Below, piece by piece: positions 1 to 7,524 of a stretch of DNA of 64,000 nt. This stretch comes from Chryseobacterium sp. Tr-659. Lineage in GTDB: Bacteria > Bacteroidota > Bacteroidia > Flavobacteriales > Weeksellaceae. The stretch's first letter is position 1. Each line of letters begins with the position of its first letter. The stretch covers positions 124,001 to 188,000 of the forward strand of contig NZ_VWWP01000003.1 of assembly GCF_011752975.1 (NCBI RefSeq). Direction: 5' to 3'. The position numbers were made by a program, and so were the translations under genes. The notes beneath the pieces are model-generated. The model made no database searches. It worked only from the letters and a program-made list of their open reading frames with translations, and was not told the DNA's origin.

Positions 1-362
1 AGTTTATTCCGTCTGGTTAACGCTTTTATCCTTGAAATCAGTTCTTCGAAATGAAAAGGTTTGGACAGATAATCATCGGCTCCCATATCCAGCATTTTAA
101 TTTTATCATCCGGGCTGTTCAGAGCACTTAATACCAGAATCGGAGTATAGTTCCCTTTAAATCTTATGATCTGGGTAAGCTGCATCCCATCTAATCCGGG
201 AAGCATGATATCCATTAAAATAATATCAAAATCATAGGTATGAAGAAATTCTCTTGCCTTTTCTCCCGAATCGGCAAGTGTCAGATGATAACCGGACTCG
301 GAAAGACCTTTTATCAGGAAATTGCTAATTCTTTGATCATCCTCTACCAACAAAATATTCAT
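1..362 (-). CDS. Response regulator, receiver domain (3' part outside window)
   Basis: This is the N-terminal 120 residues of a two-component response regulator; the gene runs off the left edge, so its output domain is missing. The ATG at 362 opens with MNILLVEDD. The acidic pocket (E7, D8, D9), the phospho-acceptor D51 in ILMDIMLPG, the switch Ser79 in VLSA and the invariant K101 in LSKPF are all present. The linker-like RIKALTRR at the cut edge is typical of OmpR/PhoB-family regulators, so a winged-helix output domain is expected outside the window (inference). The partner kinase is not visible. Too close to the edge to appear complete, but all receiver landmarks are intact. Confidence 0.9.
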   Translation of the reverse strand, partial: MNILLVEDDQRISNFLIKGLSESGYHLTLADSGEKAREFLHTYDFDIILMDIMLPGLDGMQLTQIIRFKGNYTPILVLSALNSPDDKIKMLDMGADDYLSKPFHFEELISRIKALTRRNK

Positions 363-405
363 ATGCTTCTGAAATTTCCGATAAATATAGGTATTCTTCT
401 TCAGA

Positions 406-552
406 AAGGAAGATGGAAGGCGGAAGTAACAGAGACTAATAAGACAATTATCAATCATTTATCTTTTGAATGTATCAATAAGTTATAAGAAAACAGCTTA
501 TTATTATTTCTATGAGAGCAACTTCCAACATCTTGCTTCCAGCTTCCGCCCT
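406..552. repeat. GGAAG-rich intergenic repeat, copy 1
   Basis: The gap between the response regulator and rmuC carries GGAAGATGGAAGGCGGAAGT at about 406-426 and a roughly inverted CTTGCTTCCAGCTTCCGCC at about 534-552. Similar GGAAG/CTTCC-rich ends recur at 37033-37160. It looks like a dispersed short intergenic element with imperfect inverted ends rather than a gene. The internal sequence is not clearly shared between the two copies. Confidence 0.45.
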
Positions 553-571
553 TTTTTCATAATTTTGGAAG

Positions 572-2077
572 ATGGAGATGATATATTTAATTATTGGATT
601 TATTGCCGGTGGTTTACTGGGTGCAGTTATTTTATATTTTGCATTGAAATCATCAATGGTTTCAAGAAACTCTTATGATACACTAAATACTTCGGCTATT
701 AAAACCCAATCTGATCTGGAAAACTCGAACATTAAAATTCAGGAACTTTCCCAGAATATCAGCAAAGAGAAAGAATTAAATATATTACAACAGGATCATC
801 TTGACGACCTGAAAAATGAATTTTCTAAAATATCTGCCGAATATTCTTCCTTGAATATTCAATTCCAGGAATTAAAACAGATTAATCAGCGACAGACTTC
901 TCAGATTGAAACCCAAATCATTGAGAAACAAAACATCTTTGCTAAAAATTCTGAATTGTCTGCAAAAAATGAAAGTCTTCAGAAATCTCTTGATACTCAG
1001 AAAGAAGAAATCGTAAAGATCCAGGAAGAATCCAAACTGCAATTTGAAAACCTTGCGAATAAAATTTTAGAGGAAAAAACAGAAAAATTCACCACTTTAA
1101 ATCAAAATAACTTAAAAAATATCCTTGAGCCTTTTCAGGAAAAAATTACAGATTTAAAAAACAAGGTCAACGAAGCCTATGAAAAAGAAAATAAAGAACG
1201 TTTTTCCCTGGCTGAAAAAGTGAAAGAACTTGCTGAACTTAACCAACAAATCTCGGATGATGCTAAAAAGTTAACCCGCGCATTGAAGGGAGAAAGTAAA
1301 ACCCAAGGGAATTGGGGTGAAATGATCCTTGAAAGCATCCTTGAAAAATCGGGATTGGTAAAAGGAAGAGAATATTTTCTGGAACATGAGTTACGCGATG
1401 AAGACAACAATGCCTTGTTCTCTGAATTTTCTGGTAAAAAAATGCGACCGGATGCTGTTGTTAAATATCCGGATGAGAGAAATGTTATCATTGATTCAAA
1501 AGTTTCCCTGACTGCTTTCACGGAATTAGTGGACGAAGCCGATGCTGACGTATACGCTATAAAACTAAGCCAGCATCTTGGATCTATTAAAAACCACATC
1601 ACCCAACTAAGTCAGAAAGCCTATGATGACTATGGAAAATCACTGGACTTTGTGATGATGTTTATCCCTAGTGAACCGGCTTATATTGCCGCCATGCAGG
1701 CAGACCAGAACCTTTGGAATTACGCTTACGAAAGAAGAATTCTCTTGCTGAATCCAAGTAATCTGATTACTTCTCTTAAGCTGATTGCTGATCTCTGGAA
1801 ACGTGAATATCAGAACAGAAACTCTATGGAAATTGCAGAACGCGGAGCCAAACTCTATGATAAATTTGTAGGATTTGTGGAAAATCTTGAAAAAGTAGGA
1901 AGAAATCTTGATCAGGCGAAAAATGTCTATAATGATGCTTATAAACAGCTTCATACAGGAAATGACAATCTTGTGATCCAGACTCAGAAACTGAAATCAT
2001 TGGGAATTAAGAATAAAAAGGAACTTCCGCAAAGCCTTATGGACAACAGCAATCTGATTGAACCATCGGAAAACTAA
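572..2077 (+). CDS. rmuC: RmuC family DNA recombination protein
   Basis: A 501-residue protein of normal RmuC length. It has an N-terminal membrane anchor (about residues 3-24, IIGFIAGGLLGAVILYF), a long Gln/Glu/Lys-rich coiled coil (about 35-210) and then the conserved RmuC core with KGESKTQGNWGEMILE, a nuclease-like IDSKVSL and the FVMMFIPSEPAY block. RmuC limits inversions at short inverted repeats in E. coli and has a restriction-nuclease-like fold; the substrate is unknown. The start is MEMIYLI at 572; the ATG two codons later is possible too. The LytTR regulator gene begins 5 bp after its stop, so the two are probably co-transcribed. Confidence 0.92.
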   Translation: MEMIYLIIGFIAGGLLGAVILYFALKSSMVSRNSYDTLNTSAIKTQSDLENSNIKIQELSQNISKEKELNILQQDHLDDLKNEFSKISAEYSSLNIQFQELKQINQRQTSQIETQIIEKQNIFAKNSELSAKNESLQKSLDTQKEEIVKIQEESKLQFENLANKILEEKTEKFTTLNQNNLKNILEPFQEKITDLKNKVNEAYEKENKERFSLAEKVKELAELNQQISDDAKKLTRALKGESKTQGNWGEMILESILEKSGLVKGREYFLEHELRDEDNNALFSEFSGKKMRPDAVVKYPDERNVIIDSKVSLTAFTELVDEADADVYAIKLSQHLGSIKNHITQLSQKAYDDYGKSLDFVMMFIPSEPAYIAAMQADQNLWNYAYERRILLLNPSNLITSLKLIADLWKREYQNRNSMEIAERGAKLYDKFVGFVENLEKVGRNLDQAKNVYNDAYKQLHTGNDNLVIQTQKLKSLGIKNKKELPQSLMDNSNLIEPSEN

Positions 2078-2082
2078 ATTTC

Positions 2083-2922
2083 ATGTTTCCTTTTATATCA
2101 TACCCATATCCAAAATCTGAGTCTTTCAAAGAGATTCTCATATCTTCCCTGGGCGCTGGAATTTCAGTATATCTGTTTCTTGTCATTTTTCAGCCGTTCG
2201 GAACGGAAAACTTTCACCATCCCTATAAGTTATTATTTCTTTTTCCTTATTCTATTATTTTTGGGATTGCTTTCCTCATTGCCAGCCTGCTTACTTTTCG
2301 GTTCAGTAATTGGAATATCGGGGCGGAACTGTTAAAATTAATTGTCATATTATTACTGGGATCTGTTTTCTCTTACTTCTATAATTCATTATTTTTAAGC
2401 CGTGTGGAGCTTAGTATCGAAAACTATTTCTATATGCTTCTCTATTCCTTTGCAATAGGCATTCCCGTTTCTGTCATTTATATTCTATCCCGGTATATTT
2501 ATTTAAAAAACAGCCATGAGAGTATTGCGCGGAATATTTCACAACACCTTTTCGGAAGTATATCTGACAGGCCACATAGATCTTTCATCATTTCAGCTCA
2601 TAATGCAGAATTGACTATAAATGAACAAGACTTTTTGTATGTGCAGTCTATGGAAAACTATTGCACATTTTATTTTTTAGAAAATGGCTCCATAAAAAAG
2701 CAGTTGATCAGAATAAGTTTATCCAATGTACTGGCACAGGTGGAAACAGATTCTGTTAAAAAATGCCACCGCTCATATATTGTTAATCTTGAAAAAGTAA
2801 AGAATCTTAAAGGAAATGCACAGGGATATAAACTTATCCTCTCTGAAATTAATTTTGAAGTCCCGGTTTCAAGAAGTTTCATTCCTTTAATTATTCCGCT
2901 CCTACAAAAACAAAGCAAATAA
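2083..2922 (+). CDS. Membrane-anchored LytTR-family transcriptional regulator
   Basis: A 279-residue protein with four predicted membrane helices in the first ~145 residues followed by a LytTR DNA-binding domain (about 165-275). The domain signature is visible as DFLYVQSMENYCTFYF and the late CHRSYIVNLEKV, followed by PVSRSF. There is no receiver domain, so this is the membrane-tethered LytTR type common in Bacteroidota, where the signal is presumably sensed through the membrane part (inference). Its targets are unknown. It follows rmuC by 5 bp. Such regulators often control neighbouring genes, but none here is an obvious target. Confidence 0.88.
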   Translation: MFPFISYPYPKSESFKEILISSLGAGISVYLFLVIFQPFGTENFHHPYKLLFLFPYSIIFGIAFLIASLLTFRFSNWNIGAELLKLIVILLLGSVFSYFYNSLFLSRVELSIENYFYMLLYSFAIGIPVSVIYILSRYIYLKNSHESIARNISQHLFGSISDRPHRSFIISAHNAELTINEQDFLYVQSMENYCTFYFLENGSIKKQLIRISLSNVLAQVETDSVKKCHRSYIVNLEKVKNLKGNAQGYKLILSEINFEVPVSRSFIPLIIPLLQKQSK

Positions 2923-3014
2923 AATTTTGACATTCGTCACTATTCTTTGATGTTCATCACTTTAATTTTAATCAATTGATTTAAAGCTACATTTTTGCTC
3001 AAAAAAATAAAAAC

Positions 3015-3806
3015 ATGAGCAAAAACATTCGTTTCTTTTCAATCTTCATCTTAGGCTTTACAGCTTACTATTTCTTTGATTTTTTATGTTTTAAAAGCAT
3101 CCAGACGTTCTCAAAAAATACAATTCACAGCAAAGCACTTGCTCATGTAATTGCTTATTCCGTAACATTAATCCCATTGGTCATCACCTTAAAGATTTTA
3201 TTGCCACAGAAAAATATCTTTGACTTATTCTCTCTAAACAAGCCTCCGGTAAAAGGATTTTTATTGACACTTATAGGAACATTTCCTATGCTTGCCGGAT
3301 ACTTTATTCATTTCAATATCATTGAAAAAATAAACTTTGAATCTCTATTTATCAACACCATTTCGTCTGCATTTTTTGAAGAAATTATTTTCAGAGCATT
3401 TCTTATCGGGATATTATTTCGGTTTACCAGACTAGGATTTATATCTTCAGCCTTATTGGGATCATTATTGTTTGCTCAGGTACATTTATACCAAAGCCGG
3501 AATATAGTGGAGCTTATTGAAATATTCGTCATTACATTTCTGGGTTCGTTATTTTTCGCATGGGTTTATTTTGAGACAGAATTCAATCTTTGGTCTGCCA
3601 TATTTCTCCATTTCTTTATGAATTTATATTGGGAGATCTTCAATGTATCGGAAAATGTTTCCGGAAACCTTTATGGAAACATTTATAAACTTTTATCCAT
3701 TATTGTAGTTATAGGCCTTATCGTCTATTTTAAAAGAAAGAATAAATCCCCTTTTCTCATCACAAGGAGAAGTCTTTTTATAAAAACCAGGGAAGCTCAA
3801 TCATAA
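3015..3806 (+). CDS. CPBP family intramembrane glutamic endopeptidase
   Basis: 263 residues with several hydrophobic helices. The CPBP (Abi/CAAX protease) motifs are in order: FFEEIIFRAF (about residues 119-128, the EExxxR motif), FAQVHLY (the FxxxH type motif) and HFFMNLYWE near the end. These place the catalytic Glu pair and metal or water-coordinating His residues in the membrane, as in the Rce1 fold. Members cleave prenylated or hydrophobic peptides or act in bacteriocin self-protection; the substrate cannot be inferred here. It stands alone between the LytTR gene and the methyltransferase, 20 bp upstream of the latter. Confidence 0.88.
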   Translation: MSKNIRFFSIFILGFTAYYFFDFLCFKSIQTFSKNTIHSKALAHVIAYSVTLIPLVITLKILLPQKNIFDLFSLNKPPVKGFLLTLIGTFPMLAGYFIHFNIIEKINFESLFINTISSAFFEEIIFRAFLIGILFRFTRLGFISSALLGSLLFAQVHLYQSRNIVELIEIFVITFLGSLFFAWVYFETEFNLWSAIFLHFFMNLYWEIFNVSENVSGNLYGNIYKLLSIIVVIGLIVYFKRKNKSPFLITRRSLFIKTREAQS

Positions 3807-3826
3807 ATTTTGCATAATTTTGCGGT

Positions 3827-4594
3827 ATGTTGATAGAAAGTTTTCAAAACGATAAAATAAAAAATGTCACTAAGCTCCTTACTGACAACAGATTCCGTAA
3901 AAAATCAAAAGTTTTTGTAGTGGAAGGGCAGCAGGAAAATGAAAGGGCAATACAGTATAATTTTGAACCGCAGGAATTTTTTATCTGTGAAGCGATCTTT
4001 AAAGGAACACTCCCAACGGGAAAAATTCATTATGTAAGCGAAAAAGTTTACGAGAAAATTGCATACAGAGGAAGTTCAGAAGGGATTATCGGAGTTTATA
4101 CCGCAAAAGAGACTCCTCTTTCATCATTTGCTCCTAAATCAGATTCTACGGTGATTATTGTGGAAGGAGTTGAAAAGCCTGGAAATCTGGGAGCTATTCT
4201 GAGAAGCTGTGAAGCATTCGGAATAGATGCGTTGATTGTAGCAGATGGGAAAACAGATTTTTACAACCCTAATGTAATCAGGTCAAGCGTTGGATGTCTT
4301 TTCGGTATGGAAGTCTATCAGGCTGAAAACGCAGAAACATTAAAATTTCTTCAGGACAATGCATTCAATATCTATACAACGCTTATGGATGAAAGTGCAG
4401 AGGATCTTTATAAAAGAGATTTCAAGCTGCGCTCTGCTGTGTTATTTGGCACGGAACATTCCGGATTGAGTGATTTCTGGATCGGAAAAGGCAAAAACAC
4501 ATTAATTCCGATGGCCGGAAGTATTGATTCTCTGAATCTGAGTAATGCAGTAGCTATCACCTGCTATGAATCTTTAAGGCAGAAGAAAGGATAA
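3827..4594 (+). CDS. TrmH/SpoU-family RNA 2'-O-methyltransferase
   Basis: 255 residues. The N-terminal part (to about 100) contains the substrate-binding domain signature KSKVFVVEGQQENERA. The SPOUT domain follows, with motif 1 EKPGNLGAILRSCEAFG, motif 2 NPNVIRSSVGCLFG and motif 3 IPMAGSIDSLNLSNAVAI, the knotted SAM-binding end. These enzymes methylate ribose 2'-OH in tRNA or 23S rRNA using SAM. The specific nucleotide cannot be assigned from sequence alone. The start ATG at 3827 follows the CPBP gene by 20 bp, suggesting shared transcription. Confidence 0.92.
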   Translation: MLIESFQNDKIKNVTKLLTDNRFRKKSKVFVVEGQQENERAIQYNFEPQEFFICEAIFKGTLPTGKIHYVSEKVYEKIAYRGSSEGIIGVYTAKETPLSSFAPKSDSTVIIVEGVEKPGNLGAILRSCEAFGIDALIVADGKTDFYNPNVIRSSVGCLFGMEVYQAENAETLKFLQDNAFNIYTTLMDESAEDLYKRDFKLRSAVLFGTEHSGLSDFWIGKGKNTLIPMAGSIDSLNLSNAVAITCYESLRQKKG

Positions 4595-4630
4595 ACAATA
4601 TTTAACTGCTCTTGGTCTTACTTTGTTATA

Positions 4631-4660
4631 AGAGATTGTTTCATCTCGGCTCGCAATGAC
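4631..4660. repeat. Dispersed GTCATTGCGAG-type repeat
   Basis: On the minus strand the region reads GTCATTGCGAGCCGAGATGA and continues into AACAATCTC. This matches my recollection of a dispersed intergenic sequence beginning GTCATTGCGAG that is seen in several bacterial phyla. Only one copy occurs in this window. Confidence 0.5.
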
Positions 4661-4665
4661 TAAGC

Positions 4666-4697
4666 ATAAAAAAACCGTCTCACTGAGTGAAACGGTT
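4666..4697 (-). terminator. Rho-independent terminator of the Ala-rich lipoprotein gene
   Basis: On the minus strand an 11-bp stem (AACCGTTTCAC with GTGAGACGGTT, one G-T pair) closes a TCA loop and is followed by a run of seven T. It lies about 30 bp after the stop at 4724. Confidence 0.9.
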
Positions 4698-4723
4698 CTT
4701 TTATTGTTAAGCGTATGCTAGAA

Positions 4724-5065
4724 TTATTTCTTAGCAGCGTCTTTTGCAGCATCTTTAGCAGCGTCAGCAGCACCTTTAGCAGCATCAGCAGCTCCTTTAG
4801 CAGCTTCTCCAGCTCCTTTAGCAGCATCTTTAGCAACTTCAGCACCAGCAGCAGTAGTAGCAGCAGCAGCATCTTTAGTAGCTTCTACAGCAGTAGTTGC
4901 AGCAGAATCAACAACTTTAGCAGCAGAATCAGAAACTACAGCAGCAGAATCAGCTACGTTAGCAGCAGCAGAATCAGTTGCTCCTTCAGTAGAAGTAGCT
5001 TCAGTTTTTTTACAAGCAACTAGAGAGATTGCAGCGATAGCAGCTACGAATAATGACTTTTTCAT
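4724..5065 (-). CDS. Alanine-rich low-complexity lipoprotein
   Basis: 113 residues. The first 18 form a lipoprotein signal (AIAAISLVAC, lipidated Cys at 18), so it is probably anchored in the envelope. The mature part is almost only Ala, Lys, Asp, Glu, Gly, Ser, Thr and Val. It has imperfect repeats of SAA(K/N)V(V/A)D and then (A)AKDAAKGA, which should form a long amphipathic alpha helix or coiled coil. No enzymatic motif exists. It resembles short Ala-rich lipoproteins such as Lpp-like or LEA-like helices, but no function can be assigned. It is monocistronic, with its own promoter box and terminator. Because of the GCA-type repeats, other frames are also open here; those are shadows. Confidence 0.85.
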   Translation of the reverse strand: MKKSLFVAAIAAISLVACKKTEATSTEGATDSAAANVADSAAVVSDSAAKVVDSAATTAVEATKDAAAATTAAGAEVAKDAAKGAGEAAKGAADAAKGAADAAKDAAKDAAKK

Positions 5066-5134
5066 AATAAATTAAATTTAATTTTGTTAATATTGTTTTA
5101 TAAAATTTTCTTCTGTTCTGTTATTTGAACAAGA

Positions 5135-5142
5135 CAAAGGTA
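5135..5142 (-). promoter_or_regulatory. -7 box of the Ala-rich lipoprotein gene
   Basis: TACCTTTG on the minus strand fits the Bacteroidota -7 consensus TAnnTTTG, 70 bp upstream of the start codon. No convincing -33 TTG is seen at the right distance. Confidence 0.5.
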
Positions 5143-5156
5143 GAGCAGTTAGAAAA

Positions 5157-5188
5157 TTTGTCTATGAAAAATAATTGTAATACCTTTG
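5157..5188 (+). promoter_or_regulatory. Promoter of the 5249 gene
   Basis: TTTG at 5157-5160, a 20-nt spacer and TACCTTTG at 5181-5188 fit the Bacteroidota -33/-7 consensus. It is divergent from the lipoprotein promoter; the two identical -7 boxes lie 38 bp apart. Confidence 0.7.
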
Positions 5189-5248
5189 TAAAATAGTTTT
5201 ACAAAAAAACATAGCTGATAATCAACAATTTAATTATTTTTTGAAAAA

Positions 5249-6430
5249 TTGACGGATTTAGATCTATTACACTTTGAACAGCTAAAAAAGGATGTTCAGG
5301 GCCAATACTTAAAAGAATATACCCCTTCACAGGATGATATTTCCAAGTGGAAGGGTATAGATATAATATATTTTCAGGAAGACCTCCGCAAAAAAGCGAA
5401 GGGGAACATCAGTGAAAAGTCATTTTACACCTACTTCAAAACTTCGCCTGTCACCAAATTACCAAGAATAGATATGCTCAATTTATTGAGTATTTATGCA
5501 GGATACGACTCATGGTACGAGTTTAAAAAACAGCATCTTTTTGCCGGAGAATTGTTGCAGGAAAACGAGGAATTGGAAGAGGAAGAAATCAATGAACTGG
5601 AAAAAACAGTTTCTGCGGCTCTTGAGCTTCCAAAAGCAGAGATTCAACCCAAAAAAGCTGAAAACCAAGCCTCCAAAAACACTGATTTACAAAAATCAAC
5701 AACTGAAAATCAACAAGTTAATCAAAATAAAAATAGTATAAGCGAACCGGAAATTCCCCAGGCTTTGCCTAAGAAAAATTTCTTAAAAAAGAACGCCTGG
5801 GCATTGGTTACTTCTGTACTGATCACTATAACGGGTCTTTTAGGATTTAAAGATGTACTTTTTTCGAAAACTTATAAATATTGTTTTATCGATAAAGACA
5901 GAGGGGTATCTGTGATCAACACTTTAGAGATCATGGTAGTGAAAGAAAATGAGTCTCCTTTGATGTATAAAATAAAGCCTGGGGAATGTTTCTATTATTC
6001 CACGAAAGATAAAATTCTAAAGATGCGGATCAGTGCTCCTTTTTATGAACCTCTGGAAGTAAACAGAAACCTGGAAAACGCCCCTGAAGAAGAAAAGATA
6101 GAACTGAAGCCGGATGATTATAAAATGGCAGTCTATTATTTCTCTATAAAAGACGTTAAAGGCGGTAATCCTGAGGAACAGGTTGCCCTCATCAAACAAA
6201 AAAGAAACCAGCTGGAAAATCTGATCAGCAGCAACGCTGTGATATATCAGGTTTATGACAATGACACTTATGGTATAGAAAGGCTGGACAAACAGAAATA
6301 CATCACCCTGGTAACCACACCTACTACCTCACTGAAAAACCTGACCGTAATAGAAATGAAAAAGGATAACAATGGTAAAATTGTATCCATTAAATTTAAA
6401 ATTGCCTCCACAGATGAAAAGAATAAATAA
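5249..6430 (+). CDS. Single-pass membrane protein of unknown function
   Basis: 393 residues, no family recognised. The start appears to be TTG at 5249, because the next in-frame ATG would delete the folded-looking first ~75 residues. Residues 1-100 look globular, with SYKS-like turns (SEKSFYTYFK) and IYAGYDSWYEFKKQH, resembling a small N-terminal domain seen in other flavobacterial membrane proteins. Residues 110-165 are charged and Gln/Lys-rich, a likely linker. One membrane helix follows at about 183-203 (AWALVTSVLITITGLLGF), then a ~190-residue exported or periplasmic domain. The C-terminus overlaps the start of the lipoprotein gene by 17 bp, implying coupled translation and a shared task in the envelope. 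Confidence 0.75.
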   Translation: MTDLDLLHFEQLKKDVQGQYLKEYTPSQDDISKWKGIDIIYFQEDLRKKAKGNISEKSFYTYFKTSPVTKLPRIDMLNLLSIYAGYDSWYEFKKQHLFAGELLQENEELEEEEINELEKTVSAALELPKAEIQPKKAENQASKNTDLQKSTTENQQVNQNKNSISEPEIPQALPKKNFLKKNAWALVTSVLITITGLLGFKDVLFSKTYKYCFIDKDRGVSVINTLEIMVVKENESPLMYKIKPGECFYYSTKDKILKMRISAPFYEPLEVNRNLENAPEEEKIELKPDDYKMAVYYFSIKDVKGGNPEEQVALIKQKRNQLENLISSNAVIYQVYDNDTYGIERLDKQKYITLVTTPTTSLKNLTVIEMKKDNNGKIVSIKFKIASTDEKNK

Positions 6431-6995
6431 TTTTTTAATCTTAACGATGCTTCTAGCTTTATTTGCTGCCTGTAATAATAAAAAAACTGAAGTAAGCGAT
6501 CTGGATAAACTACGTAACAGCAACAACGAAAAAAGCTATCCTGCAGTACAGATGGACAGCATGCAGGCTATTAATTCCATAACCAAACAAAAAGTTCAGG
6601 AGCTTCTTGATCTGTCTACCTTATACCTTTCCGGAAACAGAAATACAGAAATAGACACTGTTATTTATTCACAGATGGAAAGCTACTTCCACAAGCCCGA
6701 TACTTTAACATTCAAGAAACTTTTTAAAGAACTGGACAGTATGAAAGTGAAATCCGTAAAGGTGAACAATCTGAATGTCTATAAAGAATTTTATAAAAAA
6801 GACACACTGGATTATGCTAAATTCAATGTGGAGTACTTTGACAATAAGAATAAATCTTTGGGTGTTTTTGAGAAGAATGCACAATATATCCTATTGTCCA
6901 CATCCAAACTTAAAAAAGAATTTAAGTTCTACTTTTTAGATTTTTATTCCCAGCCGCTTAAGAAAGACAGCACTTCTGTGGGAGTTACCAAATAG
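6414..6995 (+). CDS. Lipoprotein of unknown function
   Basis: 193 residues from the ATG at 6414, chosen because it opens a clean lipoprotein signal (MKRINNFLILTMLLALFAAC, lipid Cys at 20). A longer in-frame start at 6372 would bury the signal. The mature protein is hydrophilic and Lys/Asp-rich without a known motif. It overlaps the preceding membrane protein gene by 17 bp, so both are probably one operon. Its 3' end overlaps the convergent cyclo-ligase gene by 52 bp. Confidence 0.75.
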   Translation: MKRINNFLILTMLLALFAACNNKKTEVSDLDKLRNSNNEKSYPAVQMDSMQAINSITKQKVQELLDLSTLYLSGNRNTEIDTVIYSQMESYFHKPDTLTFKKLFKELDSMKVKSVKVNNLNVYKEFYKKDTLDYAKFNVEYFDNKNKSLGVFEKNAQYILLSTSKLKKEFKFYFLDFYSQPLKKDSTSVGVTK

Positions 6996-7519
6996 TCCAG
7001 AGGAATATCATTTTCCCAGACATCATCAACATATTCATCGGGGTTAAAATAGTTAACTCCGATTTTTTTTGCATCAGGAGATAAACGTTGAAAAAATCCG
7101 TCATAAAAACCTTTTCCATAGCCTACTCTGTTTCCTTTTGCATCACAGTAAAGCAAAGGAGTAATTACATAATGGAAATCCTTTTCACCAGAATCTTGAC
7201 TAGAAACAGGTTCTGAAATCCCCCAGGTATTCATTGCAAACACGGTATTTTCAAAAATCTCAATATTAATAAGTTCATCACCTACAATTTTAGGCACATA
7301 TACGCGAATATTATGTGCTAAAAAATATTGGATGAAGATTTGAGTATCAATCTCATTAAACTTCTCAATCGGGATAAATAGATGAACCTTCTGCCCTTCC
7401 TGAGGTTGAAAATAATCAAGAAAATGATCAAATATTTTCCCGGATAACAAGAAAGCCTCATCACGAGACAAGGCTTTTCTTTTTTGCATATATTTTTTTC
7501 TGAGTTCTGCTTTATACAT
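6944..7519 (-). CDS. 5-formyltetrahydrofolate cyclo-ligase
   Basis: 191 residues, usual family length. It catalyses ATP-dependent conversion of 5-formyl-THF to 5,10-methenyl-THF in the cytosol. The N-terminal KAELRKKYMQKRKAL, the central VPK block and the ATP/folate-binding GNRVGYGKGFYDGFF are all present, with PLDYLVTPTEVLSF at the end. Its last 52 bp are antisense to the end of the lipoprotein gene at 6995, and both reading frames appear genuine. It lies 5 bp downstream of trhO, so the two are probably co-transcribed. Confidence 0.93.
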   Translation of the reverse strand: MYKAELRKKYMQKRKALSRDEAFLLSGKIFDHFLDYFQPQEGQKVHLFIPIEKFNEIDTQIFIQYFLAHNIRVYVPKIVGDELINIEIFENTVFAMNTWGISEPVSSQDSGEKDFHYVITPLLYCDAKGNRVGYGKGFYDGFFQRLSPDAKKIGVNYFNPDEYVDDVWENDIPLDYLVTPTEVLSFLSGWE

Positions 7520-7524
7520 CTGTG

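Noticed and set aside
4715-5023. A Ser/Phe-rich plus-strand frame over the Ala-rich lipoprotein
   Set aside because: It is the antisense of the GCA-type repeats; composition is nonsense and the minus-strand gene has signal, promoter box and terminator.
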